A DNA stretch of 64,000 bases from Arthrobacter citreus. Lineage in GTDB: Bacteria; Bacillota; Bacilli; Bacillales; Bacillaceae_G. The notes beneath the pieces were generated by a model that saw only the letters and a list, made by a program, of their open reading frames with translations, was not told where the DNA came from and ran no database searches. Made by a program: the position numbers and the translations under genes. The stretch covers positions 62,001-126,000 of the forward strand of contig CP053688.1 of the NCBI GenBank assembly GCA_013200995.1. The letters run 5' to 3'. Numbering within the stretch: position 1 is the first letter of the stretch; each line of letters opens with the position of its first letter. Below, piece after piece: positions 16,605 to 25,218 of the stretch.

Positions 16605-17594
16605 TTATACCATTAAATATTCCCTTTTCCTTTGACTATTTAGTAATTTAGCTCCATTGCTATGGTACATATTTTGTTTAAAAGATTCAGATAAAAGTAA
16701 AGAAGCATCTACATCTTTTCCAATTGCTAAAGCAGCATTCGTTGGTGTATATGGTGTATCCGACCCATATAGGATTTTGTTTGAGTCTACCATTTTGAGC
16801 AATGTTGGCAATTGATATGGTAATATTGCTCCTGCTGTGTCAAAGTACATATTATTCATCACATCTAGAATATCATCTTGTTTATGAGACTCGTGTCCAA
16901 GAACAGTGCGACCAATAGCAATGCGTTGTGCGATAATTGGTAACAATGACCCGCCATGTGGAATAATCCAAGTAATTTTCGGATAGCGACTAAAAATCGT
17001 ATTTTCCGCCATGTTGACTATGGTACGAGTAGTATCAAAAAAGTATTCCATTAGTGGAGGAGCTGTATATTTATTGACTGTTGGGTTCAATAAATTTGGT
17101 TCATTTGGATGAATTGTTACTAATGCATTTTGTTCATTTAACTTCTTCATTACTGGATCAAGTCTTCGATCACCTATATATAGTCCTTGTGAATTAGTCG
17201 GTAATGTGAATCCAATTGCATTTTGTTCATTTATTGCTTTGTCAATGGTTTGAACACTCTCTTCAATATAAGGTAAAGGCAATGAAGCAAAGAAGCCAAG
17301 TTTACCTGGATATTTGGATTGAAAGTTACTAGCGAACTCATTCACCTCTGAAGCCAATTCAATTGTGCTATTTTTTTCACCAGTATTAATGTGCGGACTA
17401 GATATCGATAATATGGCATATTCAATATTAAGCTGCTGCATCCATTCTAAGTTATCATCGACAGACCATTTTGGCGTCTTAACACCATCTGCTACATCAT
17501 GGTATTTTTCAGCAAGATATTTTTGATAACCTGGTGATAAGTAATGCGCATGAAAATCAATTTTGGGATACATTCTTGAAATGCTTTCTGTCAT
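16605..17594 (-). CDS. Amidohydrolase-2 family protein (ACMSD-like metal-dependent hydrolase/decarboxylase)
   Basis: ATG 17594 with GGAGG just upstream is preferred over an upstream extension; 329 residues. The TIM-barrel amidohydrolase motifs are present: H15xH17 (DFHAHYLS), HPNEPN (middle His), PHGGSLLPIIAQR (second His) and GSDTPYTP (catalytic Asp). This pattern matches the aminocarboxymuconate-semialdehyde decarboxylase/gamma-resorcylate decarboxylase group, which uses one metal ion to decarboxylate or hydrolyse aromatic-derived acids. The TetR-family gene upstream on the same strand is the probable regulator. The exact substrate is unknown. Confidence 0.85.
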   Translation of the reverse strand: MTESISRMYPKIDFHAHYLSPGYQKYLAEKYHDVADGVKTPKWSVDDNLEWMQQLNIEYAILSISSPHINTGEKNSTIELASEVNEFASNFQSKYPGKLGFFASLPLPYIEESVQTIDKAINEQNAIGFTLPTNSQGLYIGDRRLDPVMKKLNEQNALVTIHPNEPNLLNPTVNKYTAPPLMEYFFDTTRTIVNMAENTIFSRYPKITWIIPHGGSLLPIIAQRIAIGRTVLGHESHKQDDILDVMNNMYFDTAGAILPYQLPTLLKMVDSNKILYGSDTPYTPTNAALAIGKDVDASLLLSESFKQNMYHSNGAKLLNSQRKREYLMV

Positions 17595-17698
17595 GACTCT
17601 GACCTCCAATTTAATTCTTATAGCTTTACTATATACTTCTAAGAACATTGATATAAGAATCAGATTTTCCAAATGTGTCCCATTCTCATTTATAGTTA

Positions 17699-18262
17699 TC
17701 AAAACTCGTTATCAAAGAGTGTCTCAAGGTTTGTTCCACGAGATTGAAGAACACTTTCAGTAATTTGTGTGACATAGTCCGCCATTTCATCTGGTGGACA
17801 AGGATTATCAGTACATAGCCAATTAAGAATAACGCCAACATGAGCATTAACAATATAGTTAGCTAAAATACTACTTGGTATGTTAACTGTCGCCTTGTCT
17901 TCAAAACACGCTTCATAAGCTTGCTTCCCACTAGCAATTAGTTTTGCAGTAAAGGATGGCCAAGTAGATTGGGTAGCAAAAGTCCGAAAAAATAGTCTAT
18001 GTTGGTAGAAATAATTAAAAAAATATGGATAAAAATCATTTGCTGTAGGTTTTGGATTCATCTTTGAAGGTGTGATTCCTGATAATAAATAATCCATCGT
18101 CCAATCTAGAAATTCAAACTTATCAACGAAATTACGATAAAAGGATGAACGTGAAATATTAGCTGTTCGGATGAGATCCATCACAGTAACTTGGTCAAGT
18201 TCTTTCCACGATAATAATTCAACTAAAGCATTCATTAATTTAAGTTTACTGGGTTGAACCAT
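17699..18262 (-). CDS. TetR/AcrR-family transcriptional regulator
   Basis: ATG 18262 follows AAGGGGAG and gives 187 residues. The N-terminal TetR helix-turn-helix reads TVMDLIRTANISRSSFYRNF (about residues 26-45). The C-terminal ligand domain is all-helical and includes NAHVGVILNWL. Many Bacillus proteins of this subgroup have the C-terminal TetR_C_33-like domain. It is 104 bases upstream of the amidohydrolase gene and probably controls it and itself. Confidence 0.87.
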   Translation of the reverse strand: MVQPSKLKLMNALVELLSWKELDQVTVMDLIRTANISRSSFYRNFVDKFEFLDWTMDYLLSGITPSKMNPKPTANDFYPYFFNYFYQHRLFFRTFATQSTWPSFTAKLIASGKQAYEACFEDKATVNIPSSILANYIVNAHVGVILNWLCTDNPCPPDEMADYVTQITESVLQSRGTNLETLFDNEF

Positions 18263-18466
18263 TACAACTCCCCTTTTCAAATTTTGTGCTATTACTTAAT
18301 AGTTAGAGTATTAAAAGTAACATGTGAAAATTAACTAATTCAATATGTAAAGATTGAGAATCTCCTTAAGAGCCTACTATTCCTTCTCAAAGACAAAAAA
18401 ATCAGATATATCATTATTAATTAATCATTCTCTTTCCAATAGTAGTAATCAAATTATCAAAAATGG
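18263..18466. other. Intergenic region upstream of the TetR gene
   Basis: No gene or strong structure. It contains the tetR promoter region (minus) and borders the NanE remnant. Confidence 0.4.
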
Positions 18467-18765
18467 ATGACTAATTGTGCAACAATTCAAGAGTGTGTAA
18501 CAGCTGAGTCATTAGGTTTTGACTTTGTTGGAATAACCTTATATGGCTATACAGAAGAGATAGAAGTAGCAAAATTTTATTTTAAAGACTTTAAATTTTT
18601 AAAGCAAGTTGTTAGTACGGTTAGTTTCTGCGTCTTGTTTCTGATGGTATATATTGTACATAAAAATGATCAAATAAAGATTTTGGCAAGTTGAGCATTC
18701 TAAAATCATAACAATCTTAAGTAAGTCGGGTGTCCATCAAACCAAATGGGAAATTTTTGTGAAAT
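18467..18765 (+). pseudogene. NanE (N-acetylmannosamine-6-phosphate epimerase) remnant
   Basis: The reading TNCATIQECVTAESLGFDFVG plus ITLYGYTEE and FKFLKQVVSTVS matches the middle of NanE (in intact enzymes DxST.EEG..AE.LGFD.VGTTLSGYT). The N-terminal half is missing, and after about 18630 the frame is lost; a C-terminal-like HQTKWEIFVKYF appears near 18735-18770 in another frame. This is a truncated, frameshifted copy. It lies directly upstream of the amino-sugar PTS operon, of which it was probably once a part. Confidence 0.65.
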
Positions 18766-18775
18766 ATTTTTACAA

Positions 18776-18789
18776 TGTAAACGATTTCA
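18776..18789. promoter_or_regulatory. cre site (CcpA operator) of the murP operon
   Basis: TGTAAACGATTTCA matches the cre consensus TGWNANCGNTNWCA at all positions. It ends 1 base before the predicted -35 element, so CcpA binding should affect this promoter. Confidence 0.7.
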
Positions 18790-18790
18790 A

Positions 18791-18819
18791 TTGAAATATA
18801 ATTACGAATGATTTATATT
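18791..18819 (+). promoter_or_regulatory. Promoter of the MurNAc PTS operon
   Basis: TTGAAA (18791-18796), 17-base spacer, TATATT (18814-18819): a good sigma-A promoter about 175 bases upstream of the PTS gene. Confidence 0.6.
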
Positions 18820-18996
18820 GTAAGTATATTCAGAATTTTTCAATTGTTTATTGTTCTTATTTTGTTAGGAAGAAAATTGAACAACTATTTTACATTAAGG
18901 GAATGGTGCATTGTGAATTCGCCTCACACAACTGGTACTGCTTAATAAACAGACGCATTCAATGATGAACCTTAAAATGAAAGGGAGGTTAGGAAG

Positions 18997-20466
18997 ATGG
19001 AAAAAGAAAAAAAATTGGCATCAGCTATTCTCAGTAAGGTTGGGGGAATAGGGAATGTAGCACTTGTGACACACTGTATGACACGTGTGCGCCTCACTTT
19101 ACGAGATGAGTCACTAGCTAACGTTGAAGAACTAAAGAAAGTTCCAGGTGTTTTAGGTGTGATTGTGGAATCTACTCTTCAAATCGTTGTTGGTCCAGGA
19201 GTAGTAACGAAAGTAGCGAATGAAATTGCTTTTGTAAGTGGTGTAAAAATAGGTGAGAGAATCCCGCTTCAACATAGTAATTCTCGTGCTGAAGAAGCTG
19301 CCAGAATTGCAGCGAATAATAAAGAAAACTATCAAAAAAAGAACAATACGCCGATAAAAAACTTTTTTAAAGCAATTGCACATATTTTTATTCCATTAGT
19401 ACCTGCATTCTTAGCGGCTGGTTTAACTGCCGGGATCACAGCAATCATAGGTAACCTCATTACATCAGGACACTTAACCGGAGAAGGTTGGATTCAATTT
19501 AAACAAGTCCTTGGTGTCATTCAAAGTGGTTTATTAGCTTATATGGCAATCTATGTCGGAATCAATTCAGCTAGAGAATTTGGAGCGAGCCCTCCACTTG
19601 GTGGATTAATTGGTGGAGCGACACTTTTGACTGGGATGAACCCGGAATTACCGATTAAAAACTTATTTACGGGTGATGCACTTATCCCTGGACAAGGTGG
19701 CGTAATTGGGGTTGTGTTAGCTGTTTGGATATTATCGCGAATTGAAAAACGATTGCATAAAATCATACCGAATTCAATTGATCTCATTTTGACTTCATTT
19801 CTGAGTGTTGTTATTACAGGATTAATCACGATCTTCTTAATTATGCCTTTTGCAGGATTCGTTGAAACTCATTTACTTACTGCAGTTAATTGGACTTTAT
19901 CAGTTGGTGGAGCATTTGCAGGATTTATACTAGGTGGTATTTGGTTGGTCATGGTTATGCTTGGACTACATCATATTATGACGCCTATTCATATTGAACT
20001 TATTAATAAAACAGGGGTAACGGTTCTATTACCAATCCTAGCAATGGCTGGAGCAGGGCAAGTTGGTGCAGCTTTAGCGCTTTGGGTACGTTGTTATAAG
20101 AACAAGCCACTGATCAATATTATTAAAGGCGCATTACCGATTGGTGTCCTTGGAATCGGTGAACCACTTATTTATGGCGTTACACTTCCACTTGGTAGAC
20201 CGTTTGTGACAGCATGTTTAGGCGGAGCATTTGGTGGAGCGGTTATCGGCCATTTTGGCAATGTAGGGGCAATTGGGATTGGTGCAAGTGGACTAGAACT
20301 TAGTTTATTAATCGCTGATGGAAAATGGTGGATCTATTTACTTGGCATCTTGACAGCTTATATTTTTGGATTCGTCTGTACGTACCTTTTTGGTGTACCG
20401 AAAAAAGCAAGAGAATCCGTTGAGGCAGAAGAGACAGTCGAAGTGCAAGATACGTTTTCGTTCTAA
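18997..20466 (+). CDS. murP: PTS transporter EIIBC, N-acetylmuramic-acid type (MurP-like)
   Basis: A 489-residue fused EIIB-EIIC permease that takes up and phosphorylates a sugar. EIIB (about residues 1-90) has the phospho-cysteine C27 in THCMTRVRLTL; a linker leads to the glucose/sucrose-superfamily EIIC (about 115-470) with ten hydrophobic segments and GIGEPLIYGVTLPLGRPF, the substrate-binding GxGEP motif. No EIIA domain is fused, as in MurP, ScrA and TreP, so EIIA-Glc is borrowed. The MupG and RpiR-type genes downstream point to MurNAc or MurNAc-GlcNAc as the substrate; sucrose or trehalose types are the main alternatives. ATG 18997 follows GGGAGG. Confidence 0.8.
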   Translation: MEKEKKLASAILSKVGGIGNVALVTHCMTRVRLTLRDESLANVEELKKVPGVLGVIVESTLQIVVGPGVVTKVANEIAFVSGVKIGERIPLQHSNSRAEEAARIAANNKENYQKKNNTPIKNFFKAIAHIFIPLVPAFLAAGLTAGITAIIGNLITSGHLTGEGWIQFKQVLGVIQSGLLAYMAIYVGINSAREFGASPPLGGLIGGATLLTGMNPELPIKNLFTGDALIPGQGGVIGVVLAVWILSRIEKRLHKIIPNSIDLILTSFLSVVITGLITIFLIMPFAGFVETHLLTAVNWTLSVGGAFAGFILGGIWLVMVMLGLHHIMTPIHIELINKTGVTVLLPILAMAGAGQVGAALALWVRCYKNKPLINIIKGALPIGVLGIGEPLIYGVTLPLGRPFVTACLGGAFGGAVIGHFGNVGAIGIGASGLELSLLIADGKWWIYLLGILTAYIFGFVCTYLFGVPKKARESVEAEETVEVQDTFSF

Positions 20467-20474
20467 TTCATCAA

Positions 20475-20533
20475 CCTCGCATAGGATGCTCGTGATTTTT
20501 AGTCGTGAGTGATTATGCGAGGCTTTTATTTTT
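20475..20533 (+). terminator. Hairpin terminator between murP and mupG
   Basis: CCTCGCATA (20475-20483) pairs with TATGCGAGG (20514-20522), followed by CTTTTATTTTT. It probably lowers expression of the downstream genes relative to murP. Confidence 0.75.
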
Positions 20534-20563
20534 AACAAAAAAAGCATAAAAAAGGAGCTTACT

Positions 20564-21610
20564 ATGAGCGGCGTACTCGTTTCACTAACTGAACAATCAA
20601 TTGAACAAACAATCGATTATCTCAAGAATATGAGAGAAATTGGATTTCATACGATTTTTACATCTCTTCAAATTCCTGAGGAAAGTAACTCAGATTTATT
20701 GACTCCTTTACGTAAAATTGGAGAGTTCGCAAACATTCATCAAATGACACTAATGGTAGATGTTTCACCAAGAGCATTTAAATCATTTTCACTCTCTCAG
20801 CTGAAAGAAAGTGGTGTAACTGGATTGCGAATTGATTTTGGGATGAATGTTTCGGACATTGCATCATTAACCCATGATTGGTTGATTGCACTGAATGCTA
20901 GTACAATTGATGGTGCATTTTTAGACGAGTTAAGAGAATGTCATGCTGATTTTACGTCACTTGAAGCGTGGCACAATTATTATCCTAGACCTGAGACTGG
21001 TTTGTCGCTTTCTCATTTTAAAGAACAGAACAAATGGTTAAAATCTCAAGGATTGAAGGTGGTTGCGTTTATTCCTGGTGATGGCGATTTAAGAGGTCCG
21101 TTACATGAGGGCTTGCCTACATTAGAGAAACATCGAAATCGTTCACCTTTTTCTAGTTACATTGAATTACTATCTGAGGCATTTGTCGATCAAGCAGTCA
21201 TCGGAGACTTGTCACTTAGTAACCAGACGTTGCAACAGTTTATGTCATGGAATGAAGGAATTGTCTTAATTTGTGTAGAAGACAAGAAACATTCGCATGT
21301 TTGGGATCAAGTGCATCATAACCGCCCCGATATCGCAAGAGACGTTATCCGTTCCGAAAATGCACGCAGGCAATTTACTGGAAGCATACAGCCGGCTAAT
21401 TGTGTTGAACGTCCGATCGGAGCACTTACTATTGATAACGACAAGTATAAACGGTACAAAGGAGAGTTTCAGATCACACTAAAGCAGTTGCCTCCAGATG
21501 AACGAGTCAATGTCATCGGGTACGTGATTAAAGAAGATCTTTCTCTGTTACCTTTTTTACAAAAATCAGGTTATCCATTCCGTTTTATTCTAAGTGAATC
21601 GTCGGTTTGA
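20564..21610 (+). CDS. mupG: MupG-type 6-phospho-N-acetylmuramidase (DUF871)
   Basis: The 348-residue protein has a DUF871 layout: an N-terminal TIM-barrel (about 1-235) opening with VSLTEQSIEQTIDYLKNMRE and FTSLQIPEE, and a C-terminal cyclophilin-like beta domain (about 240-348). MupG enzymes cleave MurNAc-6P-GlcNAc, delivered by the MurP PTS, to MurNAc-6P and GlcNAc inside the cell. Position between murP and an RpiR regulator agrees with the S. aureus mupG-murQ-murP-murR order, but murQ (etherase) is missing here. ATG 20564 follows AAGGAG. Confidence 0.85.
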   Translation: MSGVLVSLTEQSIEQTIDYLKNMREIGFHTIFTSLQIPEESNSDLLTPLRKIGEFANIHQMTLMVDVSPRAFKSFSLSQLKESGVTGLRIDFGMNVSDIASLTHDWLIALNASTIDGAFLDELRECHADFTSLEAWHNYYPRPETGLSLSHFKEQNKWLKSQGLKVVAFIPGDGDLRGPLHEGLPTLEKHRNRSPFSSYIELLSEAFVDQAVIGDLSLSNQTLQQFMSWNEGIVLICVEDKKHSHVWDQVHHNRPDIARDVIRSENARRQFTGSIQPANCVERPIGALTIDNDKYKRYKGEFQITLKQLPPDERVNVIGYVIKEDLSLLPFLQKSGYPFRFILSESSV

Positions 21611-21654
21611 ATAGAGCACATAGATATTGTACAGGAAGTAGTGGAGGCGTTAGG

Positions 21655-22509
21655 ATGAGTATTGGTGAAATAGTATCTAGAATTGAGAACGCAATGCCTA
21701 AATTAACGCAAGCTGAGCAAAAAGTTGCCAGGTTTGTTCTTAGTTCACCGAATGAAGTAATGTTCATGAATGTGCATGAATTGGCGGCGCAATCTTCTTC
21801 AAGTAGCGCTTCTGTTGTTCGATTTTGTCGCTCAATGGGGTTAAAAGGTTTCCCAGAATTAAAGGTGGCATTATCAGCTGATCTCGCACAAGAACAAAAA
21901 ACAGGTTATTATGATTTGGATAAAAACGAGAATGCTTCCGATCTCGTTGAAAAGATGCTCTCAAATGCGATTCAATCATTAAGAGATAGCGCAAATCAAA
22001 TTGATTCAATTACGATTGAAAAGATCGCGAAAATACTTTACGACGCACCAGTCATTTTTGCTTTTGGAGTTGGTGCATCAGCATTAGTCGCAGAGGATAT
22101 TGCTCAAAAGTGGTTACGAATGGGTAAAAATGTTTATGCAATGAGTGATTTACACGTCCTTGCCATGACCATGGCAAATGCACCAGAAGGAAGTGTTTTC
22201 ATCGGCATTTCATATAGCGCCCAAACGAAAGAAGTGATGGAACTCACGAAGGTTGCAAAAAAAAATCGACTAATCTCCATCAGTCTCACCGGATTTGGGA
22301 GAAGTAAGCTATCAGATCTTTGCGATTTTAACTTGTTCACTTCACAAGCCCCTGAAGCAAAAATAAGAAGTGCTGCGACTACTTCGAAACTTAGCCAATT
22401 TTTCATTATTGATGTATTGTATTACGTGTATGCATCAATTAATATTGAATCGTCAAAAGACAAAATTACGAAAACTCGGCATGCAGTTAATGAATTGCAT
22501 GGATTATAA
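21655..22509 (+). CDS. murR: MurR/RpiR-family transcriptional regulator
   Basis: ATG 21655 follows GTGGAGG, so the upstream in-frame ATG at 21607, which overlaps mupG, is less likely; 284 residues. It has an N-terminal RpiR helix-turn-helix (residues 1-77, with LAAQSSSSSASVVRFCRSMG) and a C-terminal SIS sugar-phosphate domain (about 105-240, with FAFGVGASALVAEDIA and GISYSAQTKEV). The SIS domain probably senses MurNAc-6P and controls the murP-mupG operon. It is the last gene of the unit and is followed by a terminator. Symbol by context; other RpiR subtypes cannot be excluded. Confidence 0.82.
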   Translation: MSIGEIVSRIENAMPKLTQAEQKVARFVLSSPNEVMFMNVHELAAQSSSSSASVVRFCRSMGLKGFPELKVALSADLAQEQKTGYYDLDKNENASDLVEKMLSNAIQSLRDSANQIDSITIEKIAKILYDAPVIFAFGVGASALVAEDIAQKWLRMGKNVYAMSDLHVLAMTMANAPEGSVFIGISYSAQTKEVMELTKVAKKNRLISISLTGFGRSKLSDLCDFNLFTSQAPEAKIRSAATTSKLSQFFIIDVLYYVYASINIESSKDKITKTRHAVNELHGL

Positions 22510-22511
22510 GA

Positions 22512-22549
22512 AAAACAGCCAAGCCTTTTTGAAGTGCCTTGGCTGTTTT
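22512..22549 (+). terminator. Terminator of the MurNAc operon
   Basis: AAAACAGCCAAG (22512-22523) pairs with CTTGGCTGTTTT (22538-22549), directly after the murR stop codon, with the U run in the 3' arm. Confidence 0.88.
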
Positions 22550-22650
22550 ATCGTTTTCTTCACATTTTTGTTTAATTAAGCTACTCGTAAAATTTATTAA
22601 AATGCTAAAATATAACTATGAAAACATTCGGAAATAGAGGAATTGAGATA

Positions 22651-23157
22651 ATGCGTATTCAATTAACAAAAAAACTTTCAGATGAAATGAAATTAAATGT
22701 AGTGAAGCCAGATTTAACGAATGAAAATCAACTTTTTTGTTGGCATGCGAACATCTTTAAATTAGGCCGTAAAAAATGCGTATTGGTAATGAACAATGCT
22801 ACTAGATATTGTTTTATGATGTACGGACTAGTAAAAAAGGATTTTACAGATTTTGAAGTATTAATGAAGAATCATATATTAAAAAACTTTCTGGCTAACG
22901 AATACGAAATTGAGAAAATTGATTTATATATGGAAAAACTAGGTGAAGTACAATACACCGCCACAAGCGATCGAAGTATAATCTCACAGATGAATGATAT
23001 GATATTTAGTGCCGAACATATCATTTATTACACTGCTGAAAAAGGTGAGGTAATTAGTTTAATTGATTTGAATCTTGATCTTAATGAGACTCCTTTATAT
23101 AAGTTACGCTCATATCCAAATAAATTGATGAAGGAGGCATTAGATAAATTGGTTTAA
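22651..23157 (+). CDS. DUF6933-like protein
   Basis: ATG 22651 with AGAGGAATTGAG just upstream is favoured over the ATG at 22618; 168 residues. The core LFCWHANIFKLGRKKCVLVMNN and ATRYCFMMYGL resembles DUF6933 proteins, which also place a WHA.L.....RK..LLMN..TRY block near the start and have no assigned activity. No signal peptide or membrane helix is seen. It is flanked by terminators and appears monocistronic. Confidence 0.7.
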   Translation: MRIQLTKKLSDEMKLNVVKPDLTNENQLFCWHANIFKLGRKKCVLVMNNATRYCFMMYGLVKKDFTDFEVLMKNHILKNFLANEYEIEKIDLYMEKLGEVQYTATSDRSIISQMNDMIFSAEHIIYYTAEKGEVISLIDLNLDLNETPLYKLRSYPNKLMKEALDKLV

Positions 23158-23200
23158 CCACATAAAGACGTTTTAAAAAAATAGTAAAGATAGTGACTAC

Positions 23201-23383
23201 ATGGTTTATGCTTTACTTATTGTTTTCGTCTTAGCTTTTCTTTTTATAAAACTATTTATTTTGGTAGTAAAAAATACGATTAATAAAAAAGAAAATAAGG
23301 TCATAGAAAATTTAACGGCCATAGTATTTTCAATTATTTTTTTACTAATATTTTGGGTATTAATTGGGCCTATTGAAGTGTAA
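23201..23383 (+). CDS. Small two-helix membrane protein, 60 aa
   Basis: Two hydrophobic helices (about residues 2-23 and 39-58) are joined by a charged loop (NTINKKENKVIEN). The ribosome site is weak (AAAGATAGTG). No family is recognised. Topology is plausible but the gene could be spurious. Confidence 0.4.
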   Translation: MVYALLIVFVLAFLFIKLFILVVKNTINKKENKVIENLTAIVFSIIFLLIFWVLIGPIEV

Positions 23384-23425
23384 TAGATTTAAAAAAATCC
23401 CCAATGGTTTGAGGATGATCATTAA

Positions 23426-23974
23426 TCATATTTCATTTGTATGTTCATCTTCATTTTTCTTTATTGCATCCTTAAACTCTTGTAGAATTACTTCGTTTGG
23501 AAGTCGATCTTTTTTGCCCTTAATTTTTGTGTTTCCTTTCTTCGGAACGATTATCCTATAACGATCTTTGTCTTTTAAACTACTTGTTGCGAATACATAT
23601 GAATTATCAAGCGCTAAAATCATCCTTAGGATCCATCTTTATTAATACTTTTTTGCTTTTATCATAGCCAATACGCTGTTCAACAATAACTACCTGGCTT
23701 GCTCCCAATTCTCCTTTTAAATTATTTTCCACAATAACTTTATATGGTGTATAAGGACCACCGTCATCAGATTCTGTCTTCAATTGTCCAATTACTCGAC
23801 CTATAAATACTTGTTTTGCTGATTCTGTAATATTTTCTATCTGATTAAGATCAAACTCATATTCTTCACTTGAAACGACTACGTTTTTTGTTGATTAGTA
23901 TTGGATTTAATTGGAGCAGATAATACTACTACAAATAATATGAAAACTAAAAAGCCTATTATAATCACTTTCAT
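23426..23974 (-). pseudogene. Secreted or membrane-anchored protein, frameshifted
   Basis: ATG 23974 with AAGGAG upstream begins a hydrophobic leader (MKVIIIGFLVFILFVVVLSA) that stops at KT near 23897. The next frame continues with SSEEYEFDLNQIENITESA, QVFIGRVIGQLKTES, GGPYTPYKVIVENNLKG and GQ-type beta strands to MDPKDDFSA near 23625; the third frame carries the end (ALDNSYVFATSSLKDKDRYR to EDEHTNEI). Two frameshifts break what reads as one protein of about 180 residues, of a type seen in Bacilli with FIG.V and GGPYT..KV blocks. Function unknown. A sequencing error could also explain the breaks. Confidence 0.65.
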
Positions 23975-24189
23975 GAACATTCTCCTTTTCTATAATCGAA
24001 TTCAATTATCCATGTAAATTAAATTCAATATAACATTGTAAATTAAATGAAATGATGAGAAGTTGTTACAATTTGAGGAACAAACTGTAAATAAAAGCTA
24101 ATATTCAAACATTTTCAAATATAGAACATTTTACTAATAGAGTGATATGTTAATATATTCACAATATAAAAAATCAAAGGTGTGTCTTA

Positions 24190-24439
24190 TTTTGAAAAGT
24201 ACCTACATTCTTATTTTTGTTACTCCATTTTTTTCTTCAATGCCTTTTTTAATGTATTTAACAGCTTTCATCTATTTTTAAGTTTAAATAGTATAAGTAT
24301 TCTATTTTGCCTTTTAAGTTTAATGGTTTCAATTAATTCAATTAATAGAAGATGGAATGAACTAATCAATATTGCTCTAAGTATAATCTTAATTCTGGTT
24401 ACTCTAACTTGGATATATTTGGTTTACGCAGGGGTTTAA
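24190..24439 (+). pseudogene. Small membrane protein, probably frameshifted
   Basis: A TTG start near 24193 behind AAAGGTGTG reads KSTYILIFVTPFFSSMPFLM and stops at 24280; shifting frame in a T run near 24275 restores FLSLNSISILFCLLSLMVS and on to LTWIYLVYAGV, giving an 80-residue protein with three hydrophobic segments. The uninterrupted ORF from 24182 has a less plausible N-terminus. No family recognised. Confidence 0.4.
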
Positions 24440-24469
24440 ATGATTATTGGTTAGATTGGAGGTGAAAAT

Positions 24470-24763
24470 ATGAAAGGTTTAACAATTTTTAGTATTTCAA
24501 TAGCATTATTGTATATAGGCTATTGGAATGAACATGTAGAATTATTTACAAAGCCATCCTTAAATCAGACTGATCAATCCAGACTAATTTCTAAAGAAGC
24601 ACAAAACAACTTTAATGGTTTTGGTGGGGGAAATGTGGTTACTACTGTTTCTGTGGATGAACAAAATATGGTTGAAAATAGTTCAGCACAACAGGGATTT
24701 GTTCGACAAGAGAATGGGGCAGGGTATTATTTTGTGAAAGAAAATAATCATAACAGATACTAA
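24470..24763 (+). CDS. Hypothetical membrane-anchored or secreted small protein, 97 aa
   Basis: ATG 24470 follows a strong TTGGAGGTG site. An N-terminal hydrophobic segment (about residues 3-19, LTIFSISIALLYIGYW) acts as signal anchor; the rest is polar with a glycine-rich NGFGGGN and ends in a basic HNRY. No family is recognised. A terminator follows immediately. It may be cotranscribed with the broken membrane-protein ORF 30 bases upstream. Confidence 0.55.
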   Translation: MKGLTIFSISIALLYIGYWNEHVELFTKPSLNQTDQSRLISKEAQNNFNGFGGGNVVTTVSVDEQNMVENSSAQQGFVRQENGAGYYFVKENNHNRY

Positions 24764-24772
24764 TATCAATCG

Positions 24773-24796
24773 ACATCTCTTAGAGGTGTTTTTTTA
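24773..24796 (+). terminator. Terminator after the 97-aa protein gene
   Basis: ACATCT (24773-24778) pairs with AGGTGT (24784-24789), one G-U pair, followed by eight T. Confidence 0.8.
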
Positions 24797-25218
24797 TTGT
24801 CTGAAACATATGAAAGCGAATGTAAATCTATGAAACAACCGAATGAAAAGTAGTGTAAATAAATTTATTTTCATAAAAAGAAGGTAAATTAGAGAAGAAT
24901 TTAGTTGTTAATTGTATTTTAATGTACAATAAAACGACTAGATATTTCTGGTAATATGTAGAAAAAACACGAATATTTTTTATTGAAAGAATATTCACTC
25001 AATAATAAAATAAGGAATGTAAACGCTTAACTTATTTTTCATAAAAATTACATAAAATCGGAATGGTGGTGCATAGGATTAACGAGTAGGGTTAGTGATT
25101 TTGTTATGAAAGAAGTTACATGAATCATTGAAAATTTATTTTGTAAGCCATACTTTTATTTTCTTTTTTAATTTAGGAAAGTTAAAAATATAAAATTTAA
25201 AGGGAATGGGGAAGGGAA
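24797..25218. other. Intergenic region upstream of the inositol cluster
   Basis: No gene is seen. It should hold the promoter of the inositol cluster; a cre/LacI-type half-conserved palindrome is at 25018-25031. The rest is very AT-rich. Confidence 0.45.
25018..25031. promoter_or_regulatory. cre- or LacI-type operator upstream of the inositol ABC genes
   Basis: TGTAAACGCTTAAC has the central CG and left half of a cre site but deviates at the last two positions. It could be a weak CcpA site or the operator of the LacI-family regulator encoded at 31035, whose family binds similar sequences. Confidence 0.4.

Noticed and set aside
18467..18694. 75-codon ORF as an intact gene
   Set aside because: Its first part is the middle of NanE and the second part is out of frame; intact NanE is about 230 residues, so it is a remnant.
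23364..23561. 65-codon plus-strand ORF
   Set aside because: It overlaps the broken minus-strand protein, whose frames give a coherent secreted protein.
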